Counted from the stretch's first letter, positions 8,810 to 17,669 are shown. The stretch is 64,000 nucleotides of DNA from JAJXWB01 sp964634325 (GCA_964634325.1 CAZWJF010000007.1:107675-171674); one strand, 5' to 3'. Translations and numbers: made by a program. The notes: generated by a model from the letters alone, not told the origin.

Positions 8810-9616
8810 TCAGCGCCAGTCGACGAAACGTCGCTCGAGCGCGGCGATCCCCCGCGCAATCGCCAGGCCCATCAGCGACAGGACGACGACGCCCGCCACA
8901 AGCTGGTCCGTTTGCATGAGATTGCCGGCTTGCAGCACGAAGGCGCCGATGCCTTTTTCGGCGCCGACCATTTCCGCGGACACGACGAGCAGCAGCGCGA
9001 TCGACGAAGATATGCGAAAGCCCGCGAGAATGGAGGGCAGGGCGCCGGGCAGAACGACCTTGCGGACGATGTCGGCCGAGGGCAGGCCGAAGCTCTGAGC
9101 CATGCGGATCAGGTTGCGCGGGACCGCGTCGACGCCGCTCGCCGCCGAAATCGCCGTAGGAAAGAAGACGCCGAGCGCGATGGTTGCGACCTTCGACGGC
9201 TCGCCGATGCCGAACCACAGGATCATCAGCGGCAACAGCGCGATCTTCGGAATCGGAAACAGAGCGGATACGAGCGCGAAACCCGCCGACCGCGCAAAGG
9301 TGTAGAGGCCCATCGCGAGCCCGAGCGCGAGGCCCATAGCCGCGCCGAGCGACCAACCCGCCAGAATCCGCAGCCCGGAGATCGCGATTTGCGCGAGGAG
9401 ATCGCCGTGGATCAGAAGCTCGTACAGAGAAGTCCCGACCGCAACCGGGCTTGGCAGAAACAGCGGATTGATTCCGAGAAGCGAGGAAGCCGCTTGCCAC
9501 ACGAGGAGGAATGCGGTCAGCGCAGCCGCTCCGCCGAAACGACTAGCACGGGGCGCGAAGCCTCCGCCGCGAAACGGGACCGGCGCGAAATCCCGGTGCG
9601 TCGGCTCAGGCGGCAT
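8810..9616 (-). CDS. ABC transporter permease, taurine/sulfonate/nitrate type (SsuC-like)
   Basis: A 268-residue inner-membrane permease with about six helices and the EAA-loop region (RNLIRMAQSFGLPSADIVRKVVLPGALP) typical of SsuC/TauC/NrtB proteins. Its start at 9616 overlaps the ATPase gene by 11 bp. It forms the channel for the solute captured by the NMT1/SsuA-like binding protein two genes upstream. The substrate class (sulfonate, taurine, thiamine precursor, aromatic acid and so on) is not settled by sequence. The gene converges, without any spacer, with the glycosyltransferase gene. Confidence 0.9.
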   Translation of the reverse strand: MPPEPTHRDFAPVPFRGGGFAPRASRFGGAAALTAFLLVWQAASSLLGINPLFLPSPVAVGTSLYELLIHGDLLAQIAISGLRILAGWSLGAAMGLALGLAMGLYTFARSAGFALVSALFPIPKIALLPLMILWFGIGEPSKVATIALGVFFPTAISAASGVDAVPRNLIRMAQSFGLPSADIVRKVVLPGALPSILAGFRISSSIALLLVVSAEMVGAEKGIGAFVLQAGNLMQTDQLVAGVVVLSLMGLAIARGIAALERRFVDWR

Positions 9617-10382
9617 CGATCGTCTCGCGGTCGGCGGCGGCGGCTTCGTCGCGGATCATCGTCCACAAGTCCGCGCGCCAGCGCGCGATCGCTTCGGCGT
9701 GCGCGGGATCGCTGCGCGCCGCGCGCCCGACCGGCGTCTGCGAAACGGCGCGGATGCGGCCCGGTCGTCGCGAGAACACGAGCGCCCGATCCGCGAGCCG
9801 GGCGGCTTCGTCGAGATTGTGGGTGACGTACAGCACGCTCATCGAACTCGCCGCCAATAGCCGCTCGAGATCGTCCATCAGCAGATCGCGCGTCTGGCTG
9901 TCGAGAGCGCTCAGCGGTTCGTCCATTAGCAGAACGGCCGGCTTTACTGCGAGCGCGCGGGCGAGGCCGACGCGTTGCCGCATGCCGCCGGACAATTGCT
10001 TCGGCAGCGCCCGGGAAAAATCGGCGAGCCCGGTGCGCGCCAACACGTCGGCGACGATCTCCGCGACTTCGCCGGGCGCCAGCCCGCGATGCTCGAGCGC
10101 CAACGCTATGTTGCCGGCTACATCGCGCCAGGGAAGGAGCGCGAAATCCTGAAACACGAAGGTCAGCGGGTTGAGGCTTGTCGCGGGAATGTCGCGGATC
10201 ATCGCGGCGCCTTGCGTCGGCGCGAGCAGCCCGCCTGCGATCGACAGAAGCGTGCTCTTGCCGCAGCCCGAGGGACCGACGATCGCGATGATTTCGCCGG
10301 GCCGGACCTCGAAAGAGACGTCGCTCAAGACGTCCAGATCGCCGAAACGATGCGAAACGTTCTGGACGACGAGATGCGCCAT
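9606..10382 (-). CDS. ABC transporter ATP-binding protein (SsuB/TauB-like)
   Basis: A 258-residue ATPase with Walker A GPSGCGKST near residue 37, Q-loop in FVFQDFALLPWRDV, signature LSGGMRQR, Walker B VLLMDEPLSALD and switch His in YVTHNLDEA. This combination is that of the SsuB/TauB/NrtD subfamily. It sits between its binding-protein gene (1 bp gap) and its permease gene (11 bp overlap), so the three are almost certainly translated from one transcript. Confidence 0.93.
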   Translation of the reverse strand: MAHLVVQNVSHRFGDLDVLSDVSFEVRPGEIIAIVGPSGCGKSTLLSIAGGLLAPTQGAAMIRDIPATSLNPLTFVFQDFALLPWRDVAGNIALALEHRGLAPGEVAEIVADVLARTGLADFSRALPKQLSGGMRQRVGLARALAVKPAVLLMDEPLSALDSQTRDLLMDDLERLLAASSMSVLYVTHNLDEAARLADRALVFSRRPGRIRAVSQTPVGRAARSDPAHAEAIARWRADLWTMIRDEAAAADRETIDAA

Positions 10383-10383
10383 C

Positions 10384-11370
10384 TCAGTTCGTCACGAAAC
10401 GCTTGTCGACGATCTGGTCGAGGCCGAAGCCTTTGTCGACAAAGCCTTGCGCCCGGTACCATTCGATCTGGTGCGCGACGTTCGGCAGGTCGAGCTTCGC
10501 GTCCGGCTCGACAAAGGCGAGCGTGGCGGCGACCTGATCCGGCTTCTGGTTGGTGTAGTGCGCGATAATTTCGAGCAGCGGCGTGCGTTCGGCGTCCGGC
10601 GCGCCTTTCGTATCGAGCTTGTCGTGGTACGCCCGGCAACCGCGCCGATACGCGGCCAGAAAATCGGCGATCAGTTTCTCGTCGCCTTTGACCTTCGCGG
10701 AAGCGAACGCCGCGCCGATTTGCCAGGGGGCCTCGTCCCCGCCCCAGCCGAGCAGCCGCGCGGCGCCCGAGGAGATCGCGCCGCTCGCCACAGTCGCCGG
10801 CAGCACCGCTCCGTCGACGGAACCGCCCTGCAATGCCGAGACGATATTGGCCATCGACTGCAACGGGACGAAACGCACCTCCGAGATGGGAAATCCATAC
10901 TTCTCCGCGACGAGGCCGGAGGCGAAATGGAAGCTCGAACCGACTTGCGTGATGCCGATGCGCTTGCCGCGGATGTCCTGGGGCTTTTGCAGCCCGTCGC
11001 CGTTGGGCTTGGTCGTGGCGAGAAAGGCGTCGAGCGGAAAGCCCGGAACCTCGCGCGACTGGCCGGCGATGATCGAAATCGCGCCTTTGCCGGCGAGGTT
11101 GAACAGGCCCGCCGTGAAGGCCGTGACGCCGATGTCGATATCGCCGGAGGCCGCCGCCACCGCGATCGGCTGCGCCGCGCCGAAGAAGACGAGTTCGACG
11201 TCGAGGCCCGCGTCTTTGAAAAATCCCGTGTCCTGCGCGATGAACACCGGGCCGGAGGAAGCCAGGCGCAGGACGCCGACGCGCAGTTTGCGCGACTGCG
11301 CCTGCGCGGCGTTGGGCGTCAGAGCCGCCGCAGCGGCGGCGAGGAGTAGACGACGGGAAATCGAAATCAT
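10384..11370 (-). CDS. ABC transporter substrate-binding protein (NMT1/SsuA-like)
   Basis: A 328-residue periplasmic protein with a signal peptide (two Arg, then an Ala-rich core, cleavage near AAQAQ). The N-lobe reads LRVGVLRLASSGPVFIAQD then GFFKDAGLDVELV, typical of the NMT1/SsuA/TauA family that binds sulfonates, taurine, thiamine precursors, nitrate or aromatic acids. ATG at 11370 has CGAGGG nine bases upstream. It follows livF by only 32 bp on the same strand, which links it to the preceding liv-type operon. The ligand is unknown. Confidence 0.9.
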   Translation of the reverse strand: MISISRRLLLAAAAAALTPNAAQAQSRKLRVGVLRLASSGPVFIAQDTGFFKDAGLDVELVFFGAAQPIAVAAASGDIDIGVTAFTAGLFNLAGKGAISIIAGQSREVPGFPLDAFLATTKPNGDGLQKPQDIRGKRIGITQVGSSFHFASGLVAEKYGFPISEVRFVPLQSMANIVSALQGGSVDGAVLPATVASGAISSGAARLLGWGGDEAPWQIGAAFASAKVKGDEKLIADFLAAYRRGCRAYHDKLDTKGAPDAERTPLLEIIAHYTNQKPDQVAATLAFVEPDAKLDLPNVAHQIEWYRAQGFVDKGFGLDQIVDKRFVTN

Positions 11371-11402
11371 GCGGCCCTCGGATTGCGCTGGCGCGCGCGG
11401 CG

Positions 11403-12107
11403 TCACATTCCCAGGTAAGCTTGACGCACCCTGTCGTCGGCGAGCAGTTCTTGCCCGGAGCCCGACAGCGTGATTGCGCCATTCTCGAGCACGTAGGCCT
11501 CGCGCGCAATTTCGAGCGAGGCGGCGACGTTCTGCTCGACGAGCAGACACGACAGGCCCTGCTTGTTCAGATCGACGATCGTGTCGAGCACGCTGTGCGC
11601 CAGCGCCGGACTCAGGCCGAGCGACGGCTCGTCGAACATCACGAGTTCCGGCTCGCCCATCAGGCAGCGCGCGATGGCGAGCATCTGCTGCTCGCCGCCC
11701 GACAAAGTGCCGGCGGCCTGCGCCAGCCGCTCGCGCAGGCGGGGAAAGAGCGTCAGCATGCGTTCGAGGTTGGAGGACCTGCGCGCGCGGGCGCGCGGCA
11801 GCAGCCCGCCCATCATCAGGTTTTCCCGCACGGTCAGCGACGGAAACACCTGCCGGCCTTCGGCGACCTGACCGACGCCCAGATTGCAGACGCGGTGGCT
11901 GTCGAGCCCGGCGATGTCCTTGCCTCGGAAGCTGATGCGCCCGCTCTTCGGCTTCAGCATGCCGGCGATCGCGCGGATCAGCGAGGTCTTGCCGGCGCCG
12001 TTCGCGCCGACGATGGCGACGATCGCGCCTTCCGGCACATTCAGGCTGACGCCGGAGAGCGCTTGCGCGTCGCCGTAGAAGAGATCGATCGCGTCGACGC
12101 TCAGCAT
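11403..12107 (-). CDS. livF: Branched-chain-amino-acid-type ABC transporter ATPase (LivF)
   Basis: A 234-residue ATPase with Walker A GANGAGKTS, the LivF-type VAEGRQVFPSLTVRENL segment, signature LSGGEQQML and Walker B LVMFDEPSLGLSP. With LivG it forms the ATPase heterodimer of a hydrophobic-amino-acid/amide-type importer. Start ATG at 12107 overlaps the livG stop as ATGA. The symbol follows gene order and family; the actual ligand may be an amide, urea or another organic compound rather than leucine. Confidence 0.9.
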   Translation of the reverse strand: MLSVDAIDLFYGDAQALSGVSLNVPEGAIVAIVGANGAGKTSLIRAIAGMLKPKSGRISFRGKDIAGLDSHRVCNLGVGQVAEGRQVFPSLTVRENLMMGGLLPRARARRSSNLERMLTLFPRLRERLAQAAGTLSGGEQQMLAIARCLMGEPELVMFDEPSLGLSPALAHSVLDTIVDLNKQGLSCLLVEQNVAASLEIAREAYVLENGAITLSGSGQELLADDRVRQAYLGM

Positions 12108-12835
12108 CAGTGCGGCGCCTTCATTCCGAGATAGGATTCGATCACGCGCGGGTTCTGCGTCACGTCGCGCGGCGCGCCCTCGGCGATGCTCGCGCCGTGA
12201 TGCAGTACGTGGACGCGTTCGGCCAACGCCATGACCGCGCGCATGACATGCTCGATCATGACGATGGTCAGCTTGTCCGCACGATTGATCTCGCGCAGCA
12301 CGTCGACCATGCGATCCGTCTCGGTCGGACGCAGACCGGCCATCACCTCGTCGAGCAGGATCAATCGCGGCTTGGTCGCCAGCGCGCGCGCGACTTCCAG
12401 CCGCTTGCGGTCAGGCAACGTGAGGCTGCCCGCGCGTTGGGCGCGTTTGTCGTAGAGGTCGAGCTTGCGCAAGATTTCGTCGGCTTCGGCGCGCGCGCGC
12501 GTCATGTCGGGCGTGCGCAGCATGGCGCCGATCGCGACATTGTCGAGAACAGTCAGGTCCGGAAACGGCTTCACGATCTGGAATGTACGCGCGACGCCCG
12601 CCGCGCAGATTTTGTCCGGCGACTGGCCGTCGATCCGTTCACCGGCGAATGAAATGCTGCCCTCGTCCGGCGCATAGACGCCCGCGATCAGATTGAACAG
12701 CGTCGTCTTGCCCGCGCCGTTGGGGCCGATGATCGCGAAAATCTCGCCATCCTCGACTGCGAGCGACACTTCGTCGACGGCCGTGAGGCCCCGGAAGCGC
12801 TTGACGACGTCGACGACTTCGAGGAGCGCGCTCAT
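12107..12835 (-). CDS. livG: Branched-chain-amino-acid-type ABC transporter ATPase (LivG)
   Basis: A 242-residue ATPase starting at the ATG at 12835, which overlaps the livM stop as ATGA; the longer open frame upstream lies inside livM. Walker A is GPNGAGKTTL, and the LivG-specific GVARTFQIVKPFPDLTVLDN segment is present, with Walker B LILLDEVMAGLRP. The ABC signature position reads LTLPDRKRLEVARAL, which lacks the usual glycines of LSGGQ/LSYGQ. The dimer partner LivF has a normal signature, so one of the two ATP sites may be catalytically weak. Confidence 0.9.
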   Translation of the reverse strand: MSALLEVVDVVKRFRGLTAVDEVSLAVEDGEIFAIIGPNGAGKTTLFNLIAGVYAPDEGSISFAGERIDGQSPDKICAAGVARTFQIVKPFPDLTVLDNVAIGAMLRTPDMTRARAEADEILRKLDLYDKRAQRAGSLTLPDRKRLEVARALATKPRLILLDEVMAGLRPTETDRMVDVLREINRADKLTIVMIEHVMRAVMALAERVHVLHHGASIAEGAPRDVTQNPRVIESYLGMKAPH

Positions 12836-13833
12836 GGCTGTCTTTCCTGAAGCCCGAGCTTGCGCGCGAGCCATGGCCAGAGGCCGTTCGGCGTTGCAGC
12901 GACGATAGCCATCAGAAGCAAGCCGTATACCAGCGCCTTGGCGCCGGGCGCGTCGATGCCTGCGGCGCGCATGCCTTCGATCAGCACTTCGCCGAGCGGC
13001 GTCAGCAGGAAGGCGCCGACGATCGGCCCGAACAATGTGCCGAGCCCGCCGATGATGGGCGCAAGAATGATTTCGATCGATCGCGAGGATTCGAAAATCT
13101 GCGCAGGCAGCAAATTGTTCGACCAGAAGGCGACGAACACGCCGCCGACCGCGGTCATCGCCGCGGAAATGAACAGCGCCGCGAATTGCGCGCGCGTGAC
13201 ATTGACGCCGAGCGCGCGCGCGGCCTGCGCGTCTTCGCGGATCGCCAGCCAGGCATGGCCCAGTCTGGACGCGCGGAGCTTGGCGCTCAGCGCCAGCGCG
13301 CCGGCCGCGAGGATCAGCGCGAGATAGTAGAAGAACAGCGGGCCGCCGCGCAGGTTGAACCACTGATCCGCGCTGTCGGCGTTGACGGGCAGGAAGAACC
13401 CTGCGGCGCCGCCGAGCCAGGCCCAATTGTCGAAACCGATCCGCGCGCATTCGGCGAATGCGATTGTCAGCAGCGAAAAATAGACCCCTTCGATGCGGAA
13501 TCGGAAGCTCAGCCAGCCAAGCAGCGCGGCGGCGGCGACGGCGACCGCGATCGCCACGAAGACGCCGAACCACGGGCCGACGCCGAACTTCACGAACAAC
13601 GCGGCGGCGGCGTAGGCGCCGAGCCCCAGATAGAGCGCATGTCCGAGCGACAGCAGGCCGCAGAAGCCCATCAATATATTCCAGGCCTGGCCGAGATAGG
13701 CGGCGAGCAGCGACAGCACCAGAATGGAACGGATGTAGGGGTCGACGACGAAAGGCGCGACGAGAAGCGCCGCCAGCAGCAGCGCTAGCGCGGCCTTGCC
13801 GCGGGGCGTGAGCGCGTCGAAGAGGCCGCTCAC
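12832..13833 (-). CDS. livM: Branched-chain-amino-acid-type ABC transporter permease (LivM)
   Basis: A 333-residue polytopic membrane protein with about nine to ten helices, the GFCGLLSLGHALYLGLGAY signature of LivM proteins near residue 55, and the cytoplasmic coupling segment LGHAWLAIREDAQAARALGV. It forms the channel with LivH, whose stop it overlaps as ATGA. All five liv-type genes lie in the order K-H-M-G-F on the minus strand. Confidence 0.92.
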   Translation of the reverse strand: MSGLFDALTPRGKAALALLLAALLVAPFVVDPYIRSILVLSLLAAYLGQAWNILMGFCGLLSLGHALYLGLGAYAAAALFVKFGVGPWFGVFVAIAVAVAAAALLGWLSFRFRIEGVYFSLLTIAFAECARIGFDNWAWLGGAAGFFLPVNADSADQWFNLRGGPLFFYYLALILAAGALALSAKLRASRLGHAWLAIREDAQAARALGVNVTRAQFAALFISAAMTAVGGVFVAFWSNNLLPAQIFESSRSIEIILAPIIGGLGTLFGPIVGAFLLTPLGEVLIEGMRAAGIDAPGAKALVYGLLLMAIVAATPNGLWPWLARKLGLQERQP

Positions 13834-14702
13834 GATTCCGCCCTCCCGAACAAGCCCTGCGGGCGCAGGGCGAGGACGACGACGAGCAGCCCGAACGAAA
13901 CCATGCTCTTGATGGAGGGCGAGACGATCAGGCTCGCGAGCGCCTCGGCGACGCCGATCAGCAGGCCGCCGGCGAGCGCCCCGACCATGGAGCCGAGGCC
14001 GCCGACGATGACGATGGTGAAGGCCAGCAGCGTCAACGAAGGCGCCAGCATGGGCGTCATGTCGTTGGCCGCGAGCATGATCGAACCGGCCGCGCCGACG
14101 CAGGCCAGCCCGACGCCGAACGAGATCGCATAGAGCCGTTTGACATCGAGGCCGACCACTGCGGCGCCGGTGAGGTTGTCGGCCGCCGCACGGATCGCCG
14201 TGCCGGTCGCCGTGTAGCGGAAGAAGGCGAACAATGCGCCTGCGACCACCAGAGCCGCGCCGGCGCCGTAGACGCGCGCCTTGTCCACCAGCACCGGGCC
14301 GAGAGAATAGGAATCGAAGGAATAGGAGAGGTCGGCGTGACGCGACTCCGGCCCGAAGACCAGCAAGAGCCCGTTGGCGATCGCCATCGCCAGACCCACC
14401 AGCAGGATGAATTGTTGGTGCTGCGACCGCGTGACGAACGGCTGCACCACTGTTCGCTGCAAGCCGTAGCCGATGACGAAGAAGGCGACCGCGATCGGCA
14501 GGCTGGCGACGATGGGGTCGAGTTTGAACAGGCCGAGGAGAACGAAAGCCGTGTACATCGCCAGCACGGCGAATTCGCCATGCGCGAAATTCACGACGCG
14601 CACGACCCCGAAAATGACCGACAGGCCGAGCGCCATCAGGCCGTAGACGAGGCCTGCGAGCACGCCCTGGATCAGGACTTCGATGGTGAGCGAAAGGGAC
14701 AT
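13830..14702 (-). CDS. livH: Branched-chain-amino-acid-type ABC transporter permease (LivH)
   Basis: A 290-residue membrane protein with about eight helices, the LivH N-terminal segment GLVYGLMALGLSVIFGVVRV followed by NFAHGEF, and the coupling segment ATGTAIRAAADNLTGAAVVG. It is separated from the binding-protein gene by 146 bp that hold a strong stem-loop, and it overlaps livM by 4 bp. Confidence 0.92.
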   Translation of the reverse strand: MSLSLTIEVLIQGVLAGLVYGLMALGLSVIFGVVRVVNFAHGEFAVLAMYTAFVLLGLFKLDPIVASLPIAVAFFVIGYGLQRTVVQPFVTRSQHQQFILLVGLAMAIANGLLLVFGPESRHADLSYSFDSYSLGPVLVDKARVYGAGAALVVAGALFAFFRYTATGTAIRAAADNLTGAAVVGLDVKRLYAISFGVGLACVGAAGSIMLAANDMTPMLAPSLTLLAFTIVIVGGLGSMVGALAGGLLIGVAEALASLIVSPSIKSMVSFGLLVVVLALRPQGLFGRAES

Positions 14703-14803
14703 CGTGCGTTGGGGTTGTCGTCCCTTTCTTGCGCGCGCTCGAACCGTCCTGAGACGACGCTCACAGCTCGCGAAAGGGAAACGGGGCGACCGAACTCATT
14801 CGC

Positions 14804-14830
14804 TCCCTCGCCCGCGATGCGGGCGAGGGA
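14804..14830 (-). terminator. 12-bp perfect stem-loop between livK and livH
   Basis: TCCCTCGCCCGC (14804-14815), loop GAT, then the exact complement 14819-14830. It has no T tract on either strand. In the minus-strand transcript it lies 18 bases after the binding-protein stop and about 100 bases before the livH start. Such hairpins usually protect the binding-protein mRNA or partly stop transcription, so that more binding protein than permease is made. It also resembles dispersed REP-type palindromes. Confidence 0.55.
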
Positions 14831-14848
14831 AGGGGAGGCTGAAGACGA

Positions 14849-16078
14849 TTACTTCCGCCCCTGCCAGGCCGGCATGGGGAGGATGGGAGTAGCGGTCGCC
14901 GCGTCAGCAGGGAAGACGACGGTGGGCGTCTGATGGATGTTCTCCACGGAAGCCGAAGCGATGTTCAAGTTGTCGCCCTTGTCGTTGAAGGCGATCGGCC
15001 CGCCGATCATCACGTGATCCTTGATGCTGGTCTCCTTGACCGCTTTCATCAGGGTCGGGCCGTCGGTCGAACCTGCGCGCTTGAAGGCGTCGGCCGCCAC
15101 CAGCAACGATTCGAACGTGAAGCCCGCATTGAAGCAGTCGAGTTCGAACCGGTTGTTCGGATTGGCCGCCTTGAACGAGGTTTCGAGCGCCTTGGTCATC
15201 GCCGCTTTCGGGTTCACCCACGGCAGGTTGTAGATGAAGTAGTCGGCGTAGGGGCCGACCGCCTTGAAGAACTCCTCGTCGTAGAGGCCGGGCGACCCGG
15301 GCGACATGATCGCCTTGGGCTGGAATTTCTGGCGCACCATGTCGCGCGTCAGCTTGATCGCGTCGCCGGCGCGCGTGACGATCAGCAGCAGATCCGGATT
15401 GATCGAGCGCAGCTTGGTGACTTCGACGGACAGGTCCTGCGCCTTCGGATCGTAGGCGATGCTCTCGACCAGCTTGAATGGCATGTTCAGCTTCGGGAAG
15501 ATCGCATCCATCGCGCCGCGCTGCGCCGTGCCGAACGTGTCGTTGGCGTGGAGGAAGACCGCGGTCTTGAACTCGACGTTGGAGGCCTTGGCGATCTCGT
15601 TGACCAGTTTCAGGCCGTTGGTGACCAGCATGCCGCCGGTCGGGAAGTTGCGGACCAGATATTGATAGCCCTGCTGTGTGATCTGCGGCGCGGCGGCGAC
15701 GTTGATCACCAGCGGCACCTTGCGTTGCTCGCAGACCTGGGCGATCGCCAGCGTATTGCCGGATTCGAAGGCGCCGACGATGCAATTGGCGCCGTCGTTG
15801 ATCGCCTTCTCGGCTTGCGTGCGCGACACGTCGTTGTTGGACTCGGTGTCGATATGCATGAGCTCGACGCTGTAGCCGAGATCGGCGAGCACCTTGGTCG
15901 AAGCCAGAGCGCCGCGGTGGCAGCTCTGGCCAGCCTGCGCGAAGAAGCCCGAACGCGGCAGCATGACGGCGATCTTGAGGGCCTTGCTCTGCGCCCGCAC
16001 GATCGAGGGCGCAACGATCAGCGCGCCCGCGCCGGCCAGCACGCCGCGGCGGTCGATCGATCCGGTCTTGATGCTCAT
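14849..16078 (-). CDS. Branched-chain-amino-acid-type ABC substrate-binding protein (LivK-like)
   Basis: A 409-residue periplasmic binding protein (Peripla_BP_6 type). The N-terminus has a Tat-like signal (DRRGVLAGAG, hydrophobic core, VRAQS cleavage), then LKIAVMLPRSGFFAQAGQSC and GANCIVGAFESGNTLAIAQV. A GGGAGTACCGAT stretch precedes the ATG. Ligands of close relatives include amino acids, amides and aromatic acids; the ligand here is unknown. First gene of the liv-type operon. Confidence 0.9.
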   Translation of the reverse strand: MSIKTGSIDRRGVLAGAGALIVAPSIVRAQSKALKIAVMLPRSGFFAQAGQSCHRGALASTKVLADLGYSVELMHIDTESNNDVSRTQAEKAINDGANCIVGAFESGNTLAIAQVCEQRKVPLVINVAAAPQITQQGYQYLVRNFPTGGMLVTNGLKLVNEIAKASNVEFKTAVFLHANDTFGTAQRGAMDAIFPKLNMPFKLVESIAYDPKAQDLSVEVTKLRSINPDLLLIVTRAGDAIKLTRDMVRQKFQPKAIMSPGSPGLYDEEFFKAVGPYADYFIYNLPWVNPKAAMTKALETSFKAANPNNRFELDCFNAGFTFESLLVAADAFKRAGSTDGPTLMKAVKETSIKDHVMIGGPIAFNDKGDNLNIASASVENIHQTPTVVFPADAATATPILPMPAWQGRK

Positions 16079-16144
16079 ATCGGTACTCCCGGTCTTGTCC
16101 CGCTTCGGCGGGCGCCCTCTGTTCGCCGGCTGCGCGGCGGCCGA

Positions 16145-16172
16145 ACCATACAGCCGCTCCGCCGGCGCGCAA
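16145..16172 (-). promoter_or_regulatory. Candidate promoter of the livK-like operon
   Basis: On the minus strand TTGCGC (16172-16167), a 16-base spacer and TATGGT (16150-16145) resemble a sigma-70 promoter. Transcription would start near 16138, giving a leader of about 60 bases before the ATG at 16078. The match is moderate and the region is GC-rich. Confidence 0.35.
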
Positions 16173-16215
16173 GCCTCGAAAGCCGCCGCCTCGCGCCGGC
16201 GCCCGCGTCAAATCG

Positions 16216-16914
16216 TCAGGAAGTGGGATCGTCGATCAGGGGATCGGGCTTGGCGATCGCCATCAGGGCCGCTACGTCGCGCACGGTGAGTTCGCGGCCA
16301 TGCGCCTCGACGCCGTGCGCCGTCAGGGCGGCGAATGTGCGCGACAGGTTCTCAGGCGTGGTCCCGATATGGGACGCGAGCTTCCGCTTGTCGAACGGCA
16401 GTCGCAGATGTCCGCCCGCGCCGTCGGGCTCGATTTCGCGCAGAAGCCAGTTCGCGAGGCGTTCGACAGTCGGCCTGAATTTGCGGTCCTTGAGCTCCTT
16501 GAGGATCCTGCGGTAGGCGGTCGCCAGTTCCAGCACGATGGCGCCGGCGAAGGCCTGATCCGTCGCAATGGCGAGACGCACCGACGCCGCCGGTATCATC
16601 AGGACGCGCGACGGGCTGAGCGTGCGCGCTGAATTGAGGTAGGGGCCGTCGCGCGCTACGGCGGCCAGGATGAAAGTGGAGTAGGGCCGCAGGAGCGAAA
16701 ATCCCAGTTCGTCGCCTTCGCGCTCGGAATAGAGCTCGACAAGCCCCTCGACGATGACATGGAGGAAGTCCGGGTGGTCGCCCTCCCGAATCAGTTCGAC
16801 ATGCGCCGGAAAGCGCTGAAGCATGGCGCCGTCGACCAATTCGTCGAAGCGCGCCTCGTCCATGCCGCGAAACAGCGGCAGCGTGCGCACGTGGTCGATG
16901 TCGGCGGGACGCAC
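16216..16914 (-). CDS. Crp/Fnr-family transcriptional regulator
   Basis: A 232-residue protein with an N-terminal cyclic-nucleotide-binding-like beta-roll (about 10-125), a long dimerisation helix, and a C-terminal winged helix (about 150-220) whose recognition region is KRKLASHIGTTPENLSRTFAAL. It lacks the N-terminal Cys cluster of oxygen-sensing FNR proteins, so it is more like the Crp or NnrR/Dnr branches; the effector is unknown. It starts 5 bp after the transglutaminase-like gene, so the two are probably one transcript. It could control the adjacent liv-type operon. Confidence 0.88.
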   Translation of the reverse strand: MRPADIDHVRTLPLFRGMDEARFDELVDGAMLQRFPAHVELIREGDHPDFLHVIVEGLVELYSEREGDELGFSLLRPYSTFILAAVARDGPYLNSARTLSPSRVLMIPAASVRLAIATDQAFAGAIVLELATAYRRILKELKDRKFRPTVERLANWLLREIEPDGAGGHLRLPFDKRKLASHIGTTPENLSRTFAALTAHGVEAHGRELTVRDVAALMAIAKPDPLIDDPTS

Positions 16915-16919
16915 GCCGG

Positions 16920-17600
16920 TCAGCTCCCCTGCGCTTCCATTTCCATGTCGCGCGACGAAAGGTCTTCCGCCGTCATCTTTGCGTAGTCGCGCGCCATCTG
17001 CCGCATCAGGAACTTGGCCGGTACGTCGTGAAAGACGCCGTGGTCCACGACATATTGCATGAATTGCCGGCCCCCGCCGTCGAACGGGTGCAGCAGCGCG
17101 TCGTTGAGCCCGTCAAAATCGAGCGGATGAACGCCGAGCTTCGCGCACAGGGAGGCGTTGAAGGTCGGCGTCGCCTTGCGCCACGCGCCTTCGACGTAGA
17201 CATGCGTGAAGCCGTGCCAGGTGAAAATGTCCGTGCCCATGCTCTCGCGCAGCTTGTCGGTCGTCAGATGATTGCGCACGTCCGCAAATCCGACTCTGGC
17301 GGGAACGCCCTGTGCGCGACAGGCGGCTGCGTAGAGCGCGGCCTTGCCGACGCAATAGCCATTGCCGGCGGCCAGCACGCTCGACGCGCGAAAGGTCTCA
17401 ACCGCCCGCATGTCGACATAGGGATTGTAGCGGATGCCGTCCCGAACCGCTGCATAGAGCAGGCTCGCCTTTTCGCGATCGGTCGCGCTCGCCGGCGCAT
17501 GTTGGGCCGCGAAAGCCTGCACTGCGGGGTGGTCGCTGTCGATGTAATCGGCGGGATCGGTATAGAGATTGCGGTCGGAGCCGGTCAATGCGTCAGTCAT
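16920..17600 (-). CDS. Transglutaminase-like cysteine peptidase-fold protein
   Basis: A 226-residue protein with the transglutaminase-core triad in order: Cys in AAGNGYCVGKAALYAAACRA, His in FTWHGFTHVYVEGAW, and an Asp in the KATPTFNAS/LDFDG region. There is no signal peptide, so it is probably cytoplasmic. Bacterial members are often proteases or amidases acting on isopeptide bonds; the substrate is not known. It is followed at 5 bp by the Crp-family gene on the same strand. Confidence 0.8.
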   Translation of the reverse strand: MTDALTGSDRNLYTDPADYIDSDHPAVQAFAAQHAPASATDREKASLLYAAVRDGIRYNPYVDMRAVETFRASSVLAAGNGYCVGKAALYAAACRAQGVPARVGFADVRNHLTTDKLRESMGTDIFTWHGFTHVYVEGAWRKATPTFNASLCAKLGVHPLDFDGLNDALLHPFDGGGRQFMQYVVDHGVFHDVPAKFLMRQMARDYAKMTAEDLSSRDMEMEAQGS

Positions 17601-17669
17601 GCCGCAATCTAGCAGCCGAACGCGGGAAAATGCATCACAATCGTTCTCGGCGCCTGAACAGGCGCGGCC

